Below are positions 32,295 to 41,905 of a stretch of DNA of 64,000 nt, in pieces. How positions within the stretch are numbered: position 1 is the stretch's first letter; each line of letters opens with the position of its first letter. The DNA lies in contig JAUXQH010000090.1 in assembly GCA_030685065.1 (NCBI GenBank), positions 54,513 to 118,512 on the forward strand, given 5' to 3'. The notes beneath the pieces are model-generated. The model saw only the letters and a program-made list of their open reading frames with translations, ran no database searches and was not told the origin of the DNA. The translations under genes were made by a program, and so were the position numbers. The stretch comes from Pseudomonadota bacterium. Lineage in GTDB: Bacteria; Myxococcota_A; UBA796; SXON01.

Positions 32295-35004
32295 TTTTAG
32301 CCCGCCGGCGTGTCAGGGCGAGCGCGGCGAGCAGCAGCGCGCCTCCCGCGCCGCCTGCTCCGGTGCCCGGCACCGACGTGCACCCGGAGGTGGGGGGCGG
32401 AAGCGGGGGGCAGGCCCACGCGCCGGGGTCGGTATCGAAGCAGTCCGCCGGGGTGACCACCCCGTCGGCGTCCTGGTCGTAGTCGGACGCGCCGTCACAG
32501 TCCTGGTCTACGCCGTCGTACCAGGTCTCGATCGCGGCGGGTGACACATCCGCGCGTGTATCGTCGCAGTCGCCGCCGCCCCCGACGTCGGCGCCGTCGC
32601 CATCGGCGTCCCAATCCGAGGCGCCGTCACAGTCCTGATCCAGGCCGTCGTACCAGACCTCGGTCGCCTCGGGAGACACATCCGCGCGCGTGTCGTCGCA
32701 ATCGCTGCCGCCGCTCGACTGGGCGTCGAAGCTGTCGCCATCGCGATCATGGTCGGAGCCTCCGTCGCAATCCTGGTCGACGCCGTCGTACCAGACCTCG
32801 GTCGCGTCGGGCGACACGTCCGCGTCGGTGTCGTCGCAGTCGAGGCCGCCGGAGCCGATGGCGTCCTCGCCGTCTCCATCCTGATCGTGGTCCGACGTGC
32901 CGTCGCAGTCCTGGTCGACCCCGTCGTACCAGAGCTCGGTCGCGTCGGGTGACACATCCGCGTCCGTGTCGTCGCAGTCGGCGCCGCCGCCCCGGGCGTC
33001 GTCGAAGGTGTCGCCGTCCTGGTCGTAGTCCGACGCGGTGTCGCAATTCTGGTCCACGCCGTCGTACCAGACCTCGACGGCGGCGCTGTGGATGGTGGGC
33101 TCGGTGTCGTCACAATCGCCACCACCCCAGACGAGGGCGCGGTCGCCGTCTCCGTCCTGGTCGTAGTCGTCGGAGCCATCACAGTCTTCGTCGATCCCGT
33201 CGTACCAGATCTCGGGGTAGCCGGACCACTCCTTCGGGTTGGTGTCGTTGCAGTCCGTGCCGCCCCAACTCAGGGCGTCTTCCCCGTCGGTGTCCTGGTC
33301 GTAGTCCGACTCGCCGTTGCAGTCCTGGTCCACGCCGTCGTACCAGATCTCGGCGGCGCCGGTGAAGATCGCCGGATCGGCGTCGTCACAGTCGCCCCCC
33401 CAGCCTACGGCGCGCTCCCCGTCTGCGTCCTGGTCGTAGTCATCCGCGCCGTCGCAGTCCTGATCGACCCCGTCGTACCAGGTCTCCACCGCGGCGGTGT
33501 AGATGTCCGGGTCGGTGTCGTCACAGTCGGTGCCCCAGCCGAGCGCGCGATGACCGTCGCCGTCCCGATCGAAGTCGTCCCCCTCGTCGCACCCCTGATC
33601 GACCCCGTCGTACCAGGCCTCCGGTGCGCCGGGGTAGGCCTCCGGATCCTCGTCGTCGCAGTCGCCGTCGAGCACGCTCGCGCCGTCTCCGTCCGCGTCG
33701 TCCTCCCACAGGCTGATCGTGGAGGGGCTGCCCCAGAGCCACTCGACATCGTCTCCGCCGTCCGCGCAGCCATCGGGAGCGTACCAGCGCTCGCCGTCGA
33801 TCTCCACCGCCACGAAGAGCCACGCCGGTACGGCGCCGGCGGGCACGCTGCCGGTCCAGCTCCCCGCGCCGTCGTCCAGCAGCGACCACGTCGCGTCGGG
33901 GCCGACGACATCCACCGCGGTGACCAGGTGCGCGCGGTCGGACGGGACGGACACCGCGACGTCGAGGTCGTAGCTGGCGGGCGCCAGGAGGGGGGAGCCG
34001 AGCCCGCCGAGCACGGTCCCGGCGGACGACCACTGCAGGGACATCGGGAGCGCGGGACCGCTCGTGACGTAGGTGCGCCGACCGATGATCGCGTCGTGGA
34101 GGGTGTCGCGGTCGAAGGCCTCGGAGGGGTCGAGGACCGCCACGGTGAGGCCACCGCCGTACAGGTGCGTCGGCTGCTCCGTGTCGATATCGCAGACGCC
34201 ACCCGGCTTGCTGTCGTGCGAGTCGGTGCCTCCCACGAACCCGAAGGACAGCCCGTACCCGTCGGGATCCATCGCCGAGAGCACGGTGGAGCTCTCGAAG
34301 ATGCCCTCGCCCGGAACGTCGTAGTCGCCGGAGTCCAGGCCGTTTCCGTGCTCGGAGTAGATCTCGACGGCGGGCTCGTAGGTCGCGTCGAAGCAGCCCC
34401 AGTCCGTCTCCATCGGCATGCGGACGGAGGGGTGATGCGGGAGCAGGAGCGCGGGCCCGAATTCGGCCGCGAGCCCGTCCATCCACGTCCAGATGTCCTC
34501 GCACGCGTCGACCGCGGAGCCGGAGCCGATCCGGACGTCCGCGAGGCTCAGGTCGGCGAGCGCGGCCTTGTCGCCGAACATCAGCAGGGTCTTGTGGCCG
34601 AGGCGCGCGCCCGTGCCGCGCATCGTGAACCAGACCTCGCCCGCGGGCAGGGTGACGAACCCGTTCTCGGGATCGTGCGCGTCCTGGACGGCCGCGGTGA
34701 GCGCGTGGAAGTCCCCCGCGGAGAGCGCGGCCCCCCCGTTCACATGATCGGTGATCGCGACAAAATCGAGCCCGTTGTCCTTCGCCGTGGTGAACACGTC
34801 GGCGAAGCTGCCGCACGTGCCCTCACAGTCCCCGAAGTCGGACGAGCCGCCGTCCCCCGAGTAGCCGGTGTGGGCGTGGAGGTCACCCAGGTAGAACGCG
34901 CCGTCACCGAATGTCTCGTAGGCCGACGCGGATGTCGGTGCGAGGAGCAGCGCGAGGATCGATATCCTCGCCGTGTACGCCGTATTTGTGAACGAGTTGG
35001 ACAT
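32287..35004 (-). CDS. PHP-domain protein with nine MopE-type repeats and a MYXO-CTERM-like anchor
   Basis: The product is 905 aa. After a signal peptide ([13 protein letters not shown]^Y) comes a PHP phosphoesterase-type domain (about 30-345). It has [12 protein letters not shown] (His43, His45), FVAITDHVN and [11 protein letters not shown], matching the metal-binding motifs of PHP and DUF3604 proteins. A beta domain to about 470 precedes nine DCDD repeats (about 475-860), each with a [11 protein letters not shown] segment. The C-terminus ([15 protein letters not shown], a hydrophobic span, then RRR) matches a MYXO-CTERM-type anchor that is cleaved and displayed at the surface. It is probably a calcium-stabilised, cell-surface phosphoesterase; the substrate is unknown. 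Confidence 0.8.
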   Translation of the reverse strand: MSNSFTNTAYTARISILALLLAPTSASAYETFGDGAFYLGDLHAHTGYSGDGGSSDFGDCEGTCGSFADVFTTAKDNGLDFVAITDHVNGGAALSAGDFHALTAAVQDAHDPENGFVTLPAGEVWFTMRGTGARLGHKTLLMFGDKAALADLSLADVRIGSGSAVDACEDIWTWMDGLAAEFGPALLLPHHPSVRMPMETDWGCFDATYEPAVEIYSEHGNGLDSGDYDVPGEGIFESSTVLSAMDPDGYGLSFGFVGGTDSHDSKPGGVCDIDTEQPTHLYGGGLTVAVLDPSEAFDRDTLHDAIIGRRTYVTSGPALPMSLQWSSAGTVLGGLGSPLLAPASYDLDVAVSVPSDRAHLVTAVDVVGPDATWSLLDDGAGSWTGSVPAGAVPAWLFVAVEIDGERWYAPDGCADGGDDVEWLWGSPSTISLWEDDADGDGASVLDGDCDDEDPEAYPGAPEAWYDGVDQGCDEGDDFDRDGDGHRALGWGTDCDDTDPDIYTAAVETWYDGVDQDCDGADDYDQDADGERAVGWGGDCDDADPAIFTGAAEIWYDGVDQDCNGESDYDQDTDGEDALSWGGTDCNDTNPKEWSGYPEIWYDGIDEDCDGSDDYDQDGDGDRALVWGGGDCDDTEPTIHSAAVEVWYDGVDQNCDTASDYDQDGDTFDDARGGGADCDDTDADVSPDATELWYDGVDQDCDGTSDHDQDGDGEDAIGSGGLDCDDTDADVSPDATEVWYDGVDQDCDGGSDHDRDGDSFDAQSSGGSDCDDTRADVSPEATEVWYDGLDQDCDGASDWDADGDGADVGGGGDCDDTRADVSPAAIETWYDGVDQDCDGASDYDQDADGVVTPADCFDTDPGAWACPPLPPPTSGCTSVPGTGAGGAGGALLLAALALTRRRAKIS
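32450..33690 (-). repeat. Nine tandem [15 protein letters not shown] repeats
   Basis: Nine units of about 42-44 codons, each with (D)CDDTDP-type residues, a [11 protein letters not shown] segment and DxDQDGDG spacing. They are far more regular than those in the giant lipoprotein at 10.7 kb, suggesting recent duplication. Asp content implies multiple Ca2+ sites. Confidence 0.85.
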
Positions 35005-35103
35005 GGTGGCGCGAAGTTACCCTTTTCTTCCGCGGCCGTCGCGCCGAATGGGTGTTGGGGCGAATCTTCGTCCGGGTTAGAGGCGCCCACGGGGAGGGGG
35101 CGC

Positions 35104-35361
35104 ATGGTTCCAGGAATGTCACTGGGCTTCACCGAAGTGTCGACGAGCGACCTGAAGCGGGCGTATGGGCTGCTGCACCGGGGCGACTTCGACGTGCCGG
35201 TCACGCCGTGGGGGCTGGCGCGCGTCGGCTTGCAGCACTGCCAGAACGCGCTGCTGACCCACCTCCGTGGGCTCGACGCGGCGGGGGTGCGCGCGGTCCT
35301 GACCTGCGTGCTGGCCGAGCGCATCGGGCAGACCACCGGTGAGGGCATTGGCCAGGACTGA
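35104..35361 (+). CDS. Small protein of unknown function, first gene before a membrane protein
   Basis: The product is 85 aa. A purine-rich ribosome site (ggggaggggg) lies just before ATG 35104; ATG 35119 is an alternative. The sequence (FTEVSTSDLKRAYGLLHRGD and LRGLDAAGVRAVLTCVLAER) looks like a compact helical domain, similar in pattern to small myxobacterial proteins with an LxGLxxxGVxAVL core. No function is known. The next gene starts within its last 23 bases, so they are coupled. Confidence 0.5.
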   Translation: MVPGMSLGFTEVSTSDLKRAYGLLHRGDFDVPVTPWGLARVGLQHCQNALLTHLRGLDAAGVRAVLTCVLAERIGQTTGEGIGQD

Positions 35362-37204
35362 CCGGCTCAGGCGCCGATGGGCCTCGCTCCTGGCGTGGGT
35401 CCGGTCGCCCCCACCCGACGATCCCTGGTCCGGCCTGCTCCCGCCGCTCTCCCGCCCCACGTTCCCGCGTGCCCATGGCGCGCTCGCGATGGCGGCGCTC
35501 GTCGTCACGGCGGGGCTGTTGCTCTGGCCGCTCCCGGTCCAGCTCCACGATCACCTCCTCGGCGTTCCGGGCAACCCGGAGATGTCCGGCGCGCTCACGA
35601 CGTGGATGGCCGTCGCGGCTCACGGCGGGGGCCTGTCCGACCTGGTGTGGGTGCCGGACGCGAACTTCCCGATGGGCACCGATCTGGTCGCGCGGCAAGC
35701 CTGGCCGCTCGACGCGGTGCTCGCGCTGCCGCTCCACGCCCTCTTCGGCTGGCCGGATTGGTTCAATCTCGGCGTGTGGATGTGGCTCTCGGTCATGGGG
35801 ATGGGCGCCGCATGGCTCGGGAACAGGTGGTGGAACGATCCGTTGGCGGGGTTCGTGTGCGGCGTGGGGTACCAGGCCTGCAACCTCGCGGCGATGGCCC
35901 TGGGCGGGCGCGTCGTCCTCGTCGCGGCGCTCGGCCTGCTGCCCCTGGTGGTGGGGCTCTGGATCCGAGCGTTGGATCGGGGCACGTGGCGCGCCGCGGC
36001 CCTGTGTGGCGTGGCGCTCGGCGGGCTCGAGCTCGCGTATTGGTTCGGCGCGCTCTGGGTGGTGCTCGCGGCGCTCCCGCCGCTGCTGCTCACCCTCGCC
36101 GCGCGGCGTTGGGAGGCCGCCTGGGTAGCGTGCACGGGCACGCTCGCGGTGGCCCTCGCGGCCGCGGGCCTTCCCCTCGCGTGGATGCTCGCCAATGTAC
36201 CGTTGCTTCCCGGCGCCAACGGATCGAGCGAGTCCCTGTTCCTCCTGTCGGACGGATGGGTGTCGGCGTATGAACTCACGTTCACACGGGGGCTGCTCGG
36301 TGGAGCGTCCTCGGCGGCTACCCTCCCGTGGTTCGAGCAGGCCCCCTCGCCCGTGGCGGCGGCGATCGCGGCCCTCGGCGCGCTGGCCTGGCTCCGCTCC
36401 GGCCGTCGGGTGGCGTATCCGCTCTGGCTCGTGCTCGTCGGCGCGGTCTTCGCGCTCGGGCCCTACCTCGTCGTGGGCGAGACGAACCTTTTCCTGCCCT
36501 ACGCGGGCCTGCTCCCGCTCCCCGGATTGGGGCGCATGTGGTGGCCGGCACGGCTCCTCGCGGTCACCGAGGTGGGCCTGGCCCTGCTCGCGGGCGGGCT
36601 CGTCGTCTGGATTCGGTCCCGCCCGAGCGCGATCCGGACGCTCGCGAGCGGGCTCGTGCCCGTGCTTCTGCTCGGCGCCGCCGCGCGACACAGCGTCCGC
36701 CCCCTCGGGATGACCCCCTGGCCGCTGGACAACGCCGCTCTCGAAGCGGATGCCCCCTTCGGTGAGGCCGGCACGCCGGTGTTGGCCCTGCCCTATCCGG
36801 GAGCCCCGACGGACAGCGCCCACTCCGTGACCTTTTACCAAATCGGGCATCGGCGCCCCCTGGTCGACGGTCGGGGCGCCCCCGGCTTCCAGGCGGACAC
36901 CGATCCGGTCACGAGCGCGCTGCATGCCCGTTTTCCGGCCCTCGACCAGCTGGCCCGCCTCGGCCTGGAGGGCGCGCTCTCGCTCGACGCCGAGGGCCTC
37001 GCGTCGCTCCGCGGGCTCGGCATCGACCGCTTCTACGTCGACCTCGAGGCGTTCGGCTCCTTCGCCGATCGGGCCCGCGAGCAGCTGCTCGCCCTCGAGG
37101 CGATCACCGGTCCCCACACGGTCTCCGGGCGGTTCTGGATCGTGCCGTTGCCCGCCGTCCCTACCGCCGCTGATGCAGCGCCGTCCCCGGCGGCAGCCGG
37201 CTGA
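35339..37204 (+). CDS. Polytopic membrane protein, GT-C-like
   Basis: The product is 621 aa from GTG 35339, overlapping the upstream gene. About ten membrane spans occupy residues 45-450, with an outward loop LLGVPGNPEMSGALTTWM early on. A soluble C-terminal domain of about 150 residues follows, with HSVTFYQIGHRRPLVDGRG. The layout matches GT-C-type or YfhO-like lipid-linked sugar transferases and their relatives, but I see no clear catalytic Asp pair, so this is a fold guess. It pairs with a similar protein at 38105-39751 on the other strand. Its 3' end overlaps the convergent gene by 44 bases. Confidence 0.6.
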   Translation: MRALARTDRLRRRWASLLAWVRSPPPDDPWSGLLPPLSRPTFPRAHGALAMAALVVTAGLLLWPLPVQLHDHLLGVPGNPEMSGALTTWMAVAAHGGGLSDLVWVPDANFPMGTDLVARQAWPLDAVLALPLHALFGWPDWFNLGVWMWLSVMGMGAAWLGNRWWNDPLAGFVCGVGYQACNLAAMALGGRVVLVAALGLLPLVVGLWIRALDRGTWRAAALCGVALGGLELAYWFGALWVVLAALPPLLLTLAARRWEAAWVACTGTLAVALAAAGLPLAWMLANVPLLPGANGSSESLFLLSDGWVSAYELTFTRGLLGGASSAATLPWFEQAPSPVAAAIAALGALAWLRSGRRVAYPLWLVLVGAVFALGPYLVVGETNLFLPYAGLLPLPGLGRMWWPARLLAVTEVGLALLAGGLVVWIRSRPSAIRTLASGLVPVLLLGAAARHSVRPLGMTPWPLDNAALEADAPFGEAGTPVLALPYPGAPTDSAHSVTFYQIGHRRPLVDGRGAPGFQADTDPVTSALHARFPALDQLARLGLEGALSLDAEGLASLRGLGIDRFYVDLEAFGSFADRAREQLLALEAITGPHTVSGRFWIVPLPAVPTAADAAPSPAAAG

Positions 37205-38090
37205 ACAGGTGGTCGACAGCGTCCGCGCCGCCGCGCCCGCCCACGCCCTCGATCGGCCCCGCCACCACCACCACCACGCCCGCACCTCCCTGGCCGAGGT
37301 GACGCACCAGGGCGAGCACGTCCTCCACGACGGGCCGGCCCGGCCCCGCCCACCACACGGTGCCCGCGGGTGGATCCGCGGCGAGCGCCGGGCCCACGTA
37401 CACCGTGCGGCTGCCGACGGGAAGGGCGGCGATTTGCACGGCGGGATCGGCATCGAAGGCGACCCGGGTGGGCGCGCCGCCGGCCGGGCGGCCGAGGGGC
37501 ACGCCGGGGAGCACGGGCACCGCGAGCTGCCGCACCCACACGACGCCGCCGAGGAGGGCGAGCGTCCCCATGAACCAGGGGATCCACCAGCCGCCCGCGG
37601 GGCGGACCCCCGCGCCGGCCGTCGTCTCGTCGCCGCCGAGGCCGGGGGCCATCAGCACGACGGTGTTGTTCCACGGGGCCTGGCCCGAGGGGCTGGTCGG
37701 CGCGTTCGGCACGAGATCGGAGATCGAGAGGTTGCTCACGTCGTGAACGCCGCCGTCGGGGGCGGGGCGAAGGGACAAGGAGGGGGTGTCGCCGCCGTGG
37801 ATCGAGACGGTGGCGCGGAAGGAAGCCCCGCCCGATGTCAGGGTGAGCTCGCCCGCGTCCCCCATCACGTTGTCCAGGCGCCCGGCCCACAGGGCGTCCC
37901 CCGCTTCGATGTCGGGCGGCGCACCGTCATTCGCGAGCGTGGCGAAGCGGGTGGCGCCGCCGACGTCGGAGAAGCTGACCTCGGCGGTGGGGCCCGCGAG
38001 GAGGGCGTCGGGATCGATGACGTTCACGACCACGCCGCGGCCGCCCGCGGAGGCTCCGCCCACGAACGCGAGGACCAGGCCGATCAGCAA
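37161..38090 (-). CDS. Single-span protein with a choice-of-anchor-X-like domain
   Basis: The product is 309 aa if it starts at TTG 38090, 14 bases after the previous stop; no in-frame ATG or GTG gives the N-terminus. A signal-like segment (IGLVLAFVGGASA) is followed by an extracytoplasmic beta domain with ATLANDGAPPDIEAGDALW, the DDG…P…AGD pattern of choice-of-anchor X. One membrane span lies at about 168-185, and a Gly/Ala-rich alpha/beta domain follows. It is the third gene after the similar single-span protein at 39748 and the polytopic protein. Confidence 0.55.
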   Translation of the reverse strand: MLIGLVLAFVGGASAGGRGVVVNVIDPDALLAGPTAEVSFSDVGGATRFATLANDGAPPDIEAGDALWAGRLDNVMGDAGELTLTSGGASFRATVSIHGGDTPSLSLRPAPDGGVHDVSNLSISDLVPNAPTSPSGQAPWNNTVVLMAPGLGGDETTAGAGVRPAGGWWIPWFMGTLALLGGVVWVRQLAVPVLPGVPLGRPAGGAPTRVAFDADPAVQIAALPVGSRTVYVGPALAADPPAGTVWWAGPGRPVVEDVLALVRHLGQGGAGVVVVVAGPIEGVGGRGGADAVDHLFSRLPPGTALHQRR

Positions 38091-38104
38091 GGGCAGGAGC
38101 GAGG

Positions 38105-39751
38105 TCAGGGGACACCGCCTACGGCATAGGCCACGACCAGCTCGCCGCCGTCCGTCGAGGAGCGCGGGGCTGGGTCGAGCGTCGTGAGCGCCTCGGTGAG
38201 CGCCGCCCGGTCGGCGGGGGAGTAGAAGTCGGGGTGGAGGGCCACGGTGACAAACCCCTCGGCGCCGAGGAGGCTGCGAACCGCCGCGATGTCACGGGCG
38301 AGGAGCAGCGCCGTGAGCGGATCCGCCACGGCCGCGCGAGGGTTGCGCGCCCACGTGGTCTCCTGGCAGTGGTCGGCGATGGGGCGCTGGTGCACCGTCT
38401 GATAGTAGCAGGCCCAGCCGCGCGACCAACTGTTCAGATCGTCCCCTTCCTCTTCCGATACGGGGTACAAATCGAGGACGGGGCCGGAGCTCGCTCCGTA
38501 CGCGGAGGGGACCGTCCCGATCTGTGTCATCTGCCGGAAGGGCATCCCCACGATGAAGAAGGCCTCGAACACCACGAAGCCGAGCACCGCGGCGGTTGCC
38601 GGGATCCGGGTTGCCAACGCCTGCGCCACACACGATGCGACCGCGCCGCCGCACAGCGCCCACACCCATCCGAGCCGCAGGGGGAACCGGAGATAGCCGG
38701 CGCCGGGGAGCTCGAGGAGCGCGGAGAACGGCAGGGGGAGGGTGGGATGGAGGGCGTCGAGCGCCAGGCGAGGCCCCAGCGACAGCACGAGCGCGACGGC
38801 GCCGACGCCGAGGACTCGCCGCCAGCCGAAGGGCCGCGAGCCGGCGCCGAAGCCGAGGACCCACGGGCTCACGAGGCAGAGCGCGAGCACGGTCGCCGAG
38901 AGGGTGGCCGCGATCGAGTGGCCCCCACGGTCGACCTCGGGGGCCGCCCCGGCGAGGGAGACCAGGGACGCGGAGCCGACCTGGACGGCGCCGGCGACCT
39001 CGGCCGGGGTGAGATCGGTGACGAGGTTCGCGTTGTACGAGCCCTGGCTGTAGCCGTAGACGTACCAGGCCACGAAGGGGAGGACGGGGAGGAGCGCCGG
39101 GAGCATCGCGAGGAGCGCGCGAGCGCGGTGGCGGCCGAGGAGCGCCGGAATGGCGAGCCCGAGCGCGAGGATGCCCGCGCCGATCCCGAGATACGCCGTC
39201 GTGAGCCCCGTGAGCACGAACCAGGCGCCCGCGAGCAGCCCGTCCCTCGGCCTGCCGTTTCTTCCCGTGGCATCCAGCCAGGCGATCCCGAAGAGCGGAA
39301 GCCACGGATCGATCACATGGTAGATGTGGCCTTCGAGCAGGGCGGTCGCGGCGATGCCGTTGAACGCGAACGCGACGCCGCCGATGAACGACCACGGTGC
39401 GCGGGCCCCGAGCCGGCGCGCGAACGCTTCGGCCGCGGTGGCGGACGCGGCGAGGCCGAGGATCTGGAGCAGGTTGAAGGCGAGGGGCCCAGCGGCGAGG
39501 CGGAGGAGGGGAGAGAGGAGCACCAACAGCCAGCTCTCGGGCCGGTGATATTCGGCGCCGTCCGGCCAGCCGGTCAGCGTGTCGGTCATGTCGGGGTACA
39601 GGCGCGCGCCCGCGTCGATCATCCACACGACGCCGATGCCATCGAAGTGCCGGACCGCCAGGGCGTCGCGACCGGCGATGGCGGCCGGCCATGTCCAGGC
39701 CACCGCGAGGAACAAGAACAGGAGGGGGGCCACCCACCGGCGGCGCGTCAT
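38105..39751 (-). CDS. Polytopic membrane protein, GT-C-like, second copy
   Basis: The product is 548 aa from ATG 39751, which overlaps the upstream stop (ATGA). About ten spans run from residue 8 to 400. An early loop has RHFDGIGVVWMIDAGARLYPDMT and a region HRPESWLLVLLSPL. The C-terminal domain (about 400-548) is soluble. It is related in layout to the protein at 35339-37204 and may be a glycosyl or oligosaccharyl transferase of GT-C type; no sugar-chain locus nearby proves this. Confidence 0.6.
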   Translation of the reverse strand: MTRRRWVAPLLFLFLAVAWTWPAAIAGRDALAVRHFDGIGVVWMIDAGARLYPDMTDTLTGWPDGAEYHRPESWLLVLLSPLLRLAAGPLAFNLLQILGLAASATAAEAFARRLGARAPWSFIGGVAFAFNGIAATALLEGHIYHVIDPWLPLFGIAWLDATGRNGRPRDGLLAGAWFVLTGLTTAYLGIGAGILALGLAIPALLGRHRARALLAMLPALLPVLPFVAWYVYGYSQGSYNANLVTDLTPAEVAGAVQVGSASLVSLAGAAPEVDRGGHSIAATLSATVLALCLVSPWVLGFGAGSRPFGWRRVLGVGAVALVLSLGPRLALDALHPTLPLPFSALLELPGAGYLRFPLRLGWVWALCGGAVASCVAQALATRIPATAAVLGFVVFEAFFIVGMPFRQMTQIGTVPSAYGASSGPVLDLYPVSEEEGDDLNSWSRGWACYYQTVHQRPIADHCQETTWARNPRAAVADPLTALLLARDIAAVRSLLGAEGFVTVALHPDFYSPADRAALTEALTTLDPAPRSSTDGGELVVAYAVGGVP

Positions 39752-40281
39752 CGACGCTCCAGGCTCCGCAGCCACCGTTGTCCGAGCCACGCCACGTAGA
39801 CGAGGGCGAAGTTGGCCCAGCCGAGGGTCGCGGCCACCCAGGTCATGTCGCTGGCCATCACGCTGCGGGTGAGCTGTGCCAGGGCCACCCGGCGGGCGTT
39901 CGGGGGATCGTCCAGATCGAGCGACCAGGTGAGGTGATCCCCCTCGGCGGAGACCTTCTCGATGCTCGCGTACGCCACGAAGGGCGCGATCCCATCGGCG
40001 GTGCCGGTGATCCGCACGGGCAGCGCGCGGACGGGCTCGCCGACGAGCTCGGCGGTGAAGTGGTGATCGCCGGCGAGCGGGTCGGGGGCGACGCCGTCAT
40101 CGCGGAGCTCGACCGTCCGGTCGACGCCGAGCCAACGGGCGGTCAAGGAGAGGTGCAAGGCGGGGAAGCTGCCGCCGCTCACGACCTCGAAGCGCACCGC
40201 TTGGGTCGAGGGGGCGGCCGGCGCGGCATGGCCCGCGGGCGCCGCGAGCACGAGGGCGAGGAGGAGGGAGGGGGAGGGCAC
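39748..40281 (-). CDS. Exported single-span protein with a choice-of-anchor-X-like domain
   Basis: The product is 177 aa from GTG 40281, chosen because it yields a clean signal peptide (LLLALVLAAPAGHA). Upstream in-frame starts run antisense into the prepilin gene. The domain has TVELRDDGVAPDPLAGDHHF, the DDG…P…AGD pattern also seen in the protein at 37161. One C-terminal span (ATLGWANFALVYVAWLG) anchors it. First gene of the operon with the polytopic protein. Confidence 0.55.
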   Translation of the reverse strand: MPSPSLLLALVLAAPAGHAAPAAPSTQAVRFEVVSGGSFPALHLSLTARWLGVDRTVELRDDGVAPDPLAGDHHFTAELVGEPVRALPVRITGTADGIAPFVAYASIEKVSAEGDHLTWSLDLDDPPNARRVALAQLTRSVMASDMTWVAATLGWANFALVYVAWLGQRWLRSLERR

Positions 40282-40381
40282 CGCCGGGAGGGTAACGGGC
40301 CGCCCGTGACCTCGCCCCCGAGGCGCCCCGTGTAATGCCGCCGACAGGACAGGAGCCCCAAGCGCGGAGGATGATCCACCC

Positions 40382-40870
40382 ATGAGTGACCAGAACAGTA
40401 GTGTGGCAGTGAAGCTCCGCGCCGGTTTCTCGCTCGTCGAGTTGATGATCGTCGTGGCGATCATCGGGGTCCTCGCGGCGATCGCCGTGCCGAGCTTCAT
40501 CGAGATGCAGCTCAAGGCGAAGCGCGCCGAGCTCCCGGGGATCGTCGACAGCCTCAAGACCGCGGAGCTGGCGTACGACGCCGCCTTCGATGCCTACCTC
40601 GAGCTGCCGCTCCAGCCGCGGCTCGACGACGCCCTCGACAAGCAGATGGTGGACTGGACCACGGACCCCTCCTGGCAGGCGATCGGCTGGGGGCCGGACG
40701 GCAAGGTGCGCGGCAACTACCAGGTGGGCCTCTCCCAGATCGACCACCCGGGGGTGCCGTTCCTGGTGACGGGGCGCACCGATATCGACGGGGACGACGC
40801 CCTGTGTGAGTACACGGCGACGGACCTGCAAAATGCAGAAATCACCCCCATGCGGCAGTTCTTGTATTGA
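40382..40870 (+). CDS. Type IV prepilin-like protein
   Basis: The product is 162 aa. A short 15-residue leader ends in Gly15, followed by FSLVELMIVVAIIGVLAAIA, the prepilin peptidase site (Phe16, Glu20 at +5) and N-terminal hydrophobic helix of type IV pilins and type II secretion pseudopilins. The soluble part is about 120 residues with a single Cys near the end, unlike the disulfide-bonded D-region of major pilins. A gcggagg ribosome site lies 12 bases before ATG 40382. No other pilus gene is nearby, so it is either an orphan minor pilin or a pseudopilin. Confidence 0.85.
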   Translation: MSDQNSSVAVKLRAGFSLVELMIVVAIIGVLAAIAVPSFIEMQLKAKRAELPGIVDSLKTAELAYDAAFDAYLELPLQPRLDDALDKQMVDWTTDPSWQAIGWGPDGKVRGNYQVGLSQIDHPGVPFLVTGRTDIDGDDALCEYTATDLQNAEITPMRQFLY

Positions 40871-40900
40871 GTGTGTGCCCACGGGGTGCCTACCCACTCA
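40868..40900. terminator. Possible terminator between the prepilin and slyX genes
   Basis: A 6-bp inverted repeat (TGAGTG and CACTCA) starts at the prepilin stop codon and encloses a GC-rich loop region, in the 43-base gap between convergent genes. No T-run follows on either strand, so any effect is weak. Confidence 0.25.
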
Positions 40901-40913
40901 ATCCTCCAACGGT

Positions 40914-41138
40914 TCAATAGTGGGGAGGCTTCTCGTAGTTGAGCGATCCTTCGTCGTCGGCGGGTTCACCCTCCGATCGGCGCACGGCGGCGGCGCGGAG
41001 CTCGGCCACCTCGCGGCGTAGCGTCAGCAGCTCGTCTCCCAGCCCACGCACCACCGCGTCGAGCTCGCTCACCTGGTTCTCGAGCCAGGCCATCTTCATC
41101 TCGAGCTCGCGGGTCTCGCCGGTCGAATTGTCAGGCAT
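40914..41138 (-). CDS. slyX: SlyX family protein
   Basis: The product is 74 aa, a short coiled coil (ENQVSELDAVVRGLGDELLTLR) ending in NYEKPPHY, the diagnostic C-terminus of SlyX. The cellular role of SlyX is not settled; it was found next to SlyD in enterobacteria, but slyD is not here. It is followed downstream on the same strand by the prepilin region (convergent) and preceded by the outer-membrane gene. Confidence 0.85.
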   Translation of the reverse strand: MPDNSTGETRELEMKMAWLENQVSELDAVVRGLGDELLTLRREVAELRAAAVRRSEGEPADDEGSLNYEKPPHY

Positions 41139-41166
41139 CGTTCCTCCCGCGCGAGAGCTATCTCGG

Positions 41167-41841
41167 TCAGGACCCGGGCGGCGCTTCGGGGGGAGGGGCC
41201 GGCGCCGGCGTGGGATCGGGAGCCGCCTCCGGAGCGGGCTCGTCGTCTCCCTTCCTCCGCTTCTTCTCCCGCGGTGGGAGGCGCACCGACTCGTTTCCCG
41301 CGCGCGAAAGGACCGGAAAGTGCCAGGCGACGCGGAGGTGGGCGAAGAGGGGGACCTCCCCGAGGTCGACGTTCGACGGGAGATCGCGAACGATGTAGAC
41401 GGCGGGCCCGAAGTCCATCGTGAACGAGCGGATGTCCTTCGGGCCCCAGATCCGCGCGGACCAACCGAACGCCACCCACGCCTCGTAGAACGCTACGGGG
41501 GCGGTGGTGCCGACCTTGGCGAAAAAGCCGTTCCGCCAGGGGCGCTCGCCGAATTGCGCGGCGACCCCCGCCGCGATCATCACGTTCGGGTAGTAGCCCT
41601 CGCCCACCGCCCACCCGGCGCGGTAGCCGAGGTCGGCTTCGAGGAAGACGGGCCGCGAGAGCTGGGCCTGCACCACCCCGCCGACGAGGCTGCCGCCGCC
41701 CACGGAGGGGCCGAGCGTGAGGCCTACGCCCTCTGCGCGCGCGGAGGGGGCGGTGAGGAAGAGCACCGTCAGGAGCGGCAGAACGAGCGACACGGAGCGT
41801 CGCAGGGACTGGTGCAGGGAGCGGAAGGTAGGGGAGGGCAT
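41167..41841 (-). CDS. Outer-membrane beta-barrel-like protein
   Basis: The product is 224 aa from ATG 41841, giving a signal peptide (LVLPLLTVLFLTAPSARA^E). The mature part alternates hydrophobic and polar residues as in a small barrel (VGLTLGPSVGGGSLVGGVVQAQL; FLEADLGYRAGWAVGEG; SFTMDFGPAVYIV). A basic, then Pro/Ala-rich tail (PREKKRRKG; PTPAPAPPPEAPP) follows. The family is not recognised by name. Confidence 0.6.
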   Translation of the reverse strand: MPSPTFRSLHQSLRRSVSLVLPLLTVLFLTAPSARAEGVGLTLGPSVGGGSLVGGVVQAQLSRPVFLEADLGYRAGWAVGEGYYPNVMIAAGVAAQFGERPWRNGFFAKVGTTAPVAFYEAWVAFGWSARIWGPKDIRSFTMDFGPAVYIVRDLPSNVDLGEVPLFAHLRVAWHFPVLSRAGNESVRLPPREKKRRKGDDEPAPEAAPDPTPAPAPPPEAPPGS

Positions 41842-41905
41842 TGGGATCCCGAGAGGATCATCGCACGAATTGTGCGGGAGGTCGATGAGGTGTACGATCC
41901 GGTCG

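Noticed and set aside
32450..33690. Regular repeats that could be read as a CRISPR array
   Set aside because: The repeats are in frame, about 130 bases apart and code for DCDD-type units in a complete gene; there are no spacers or cas genes.
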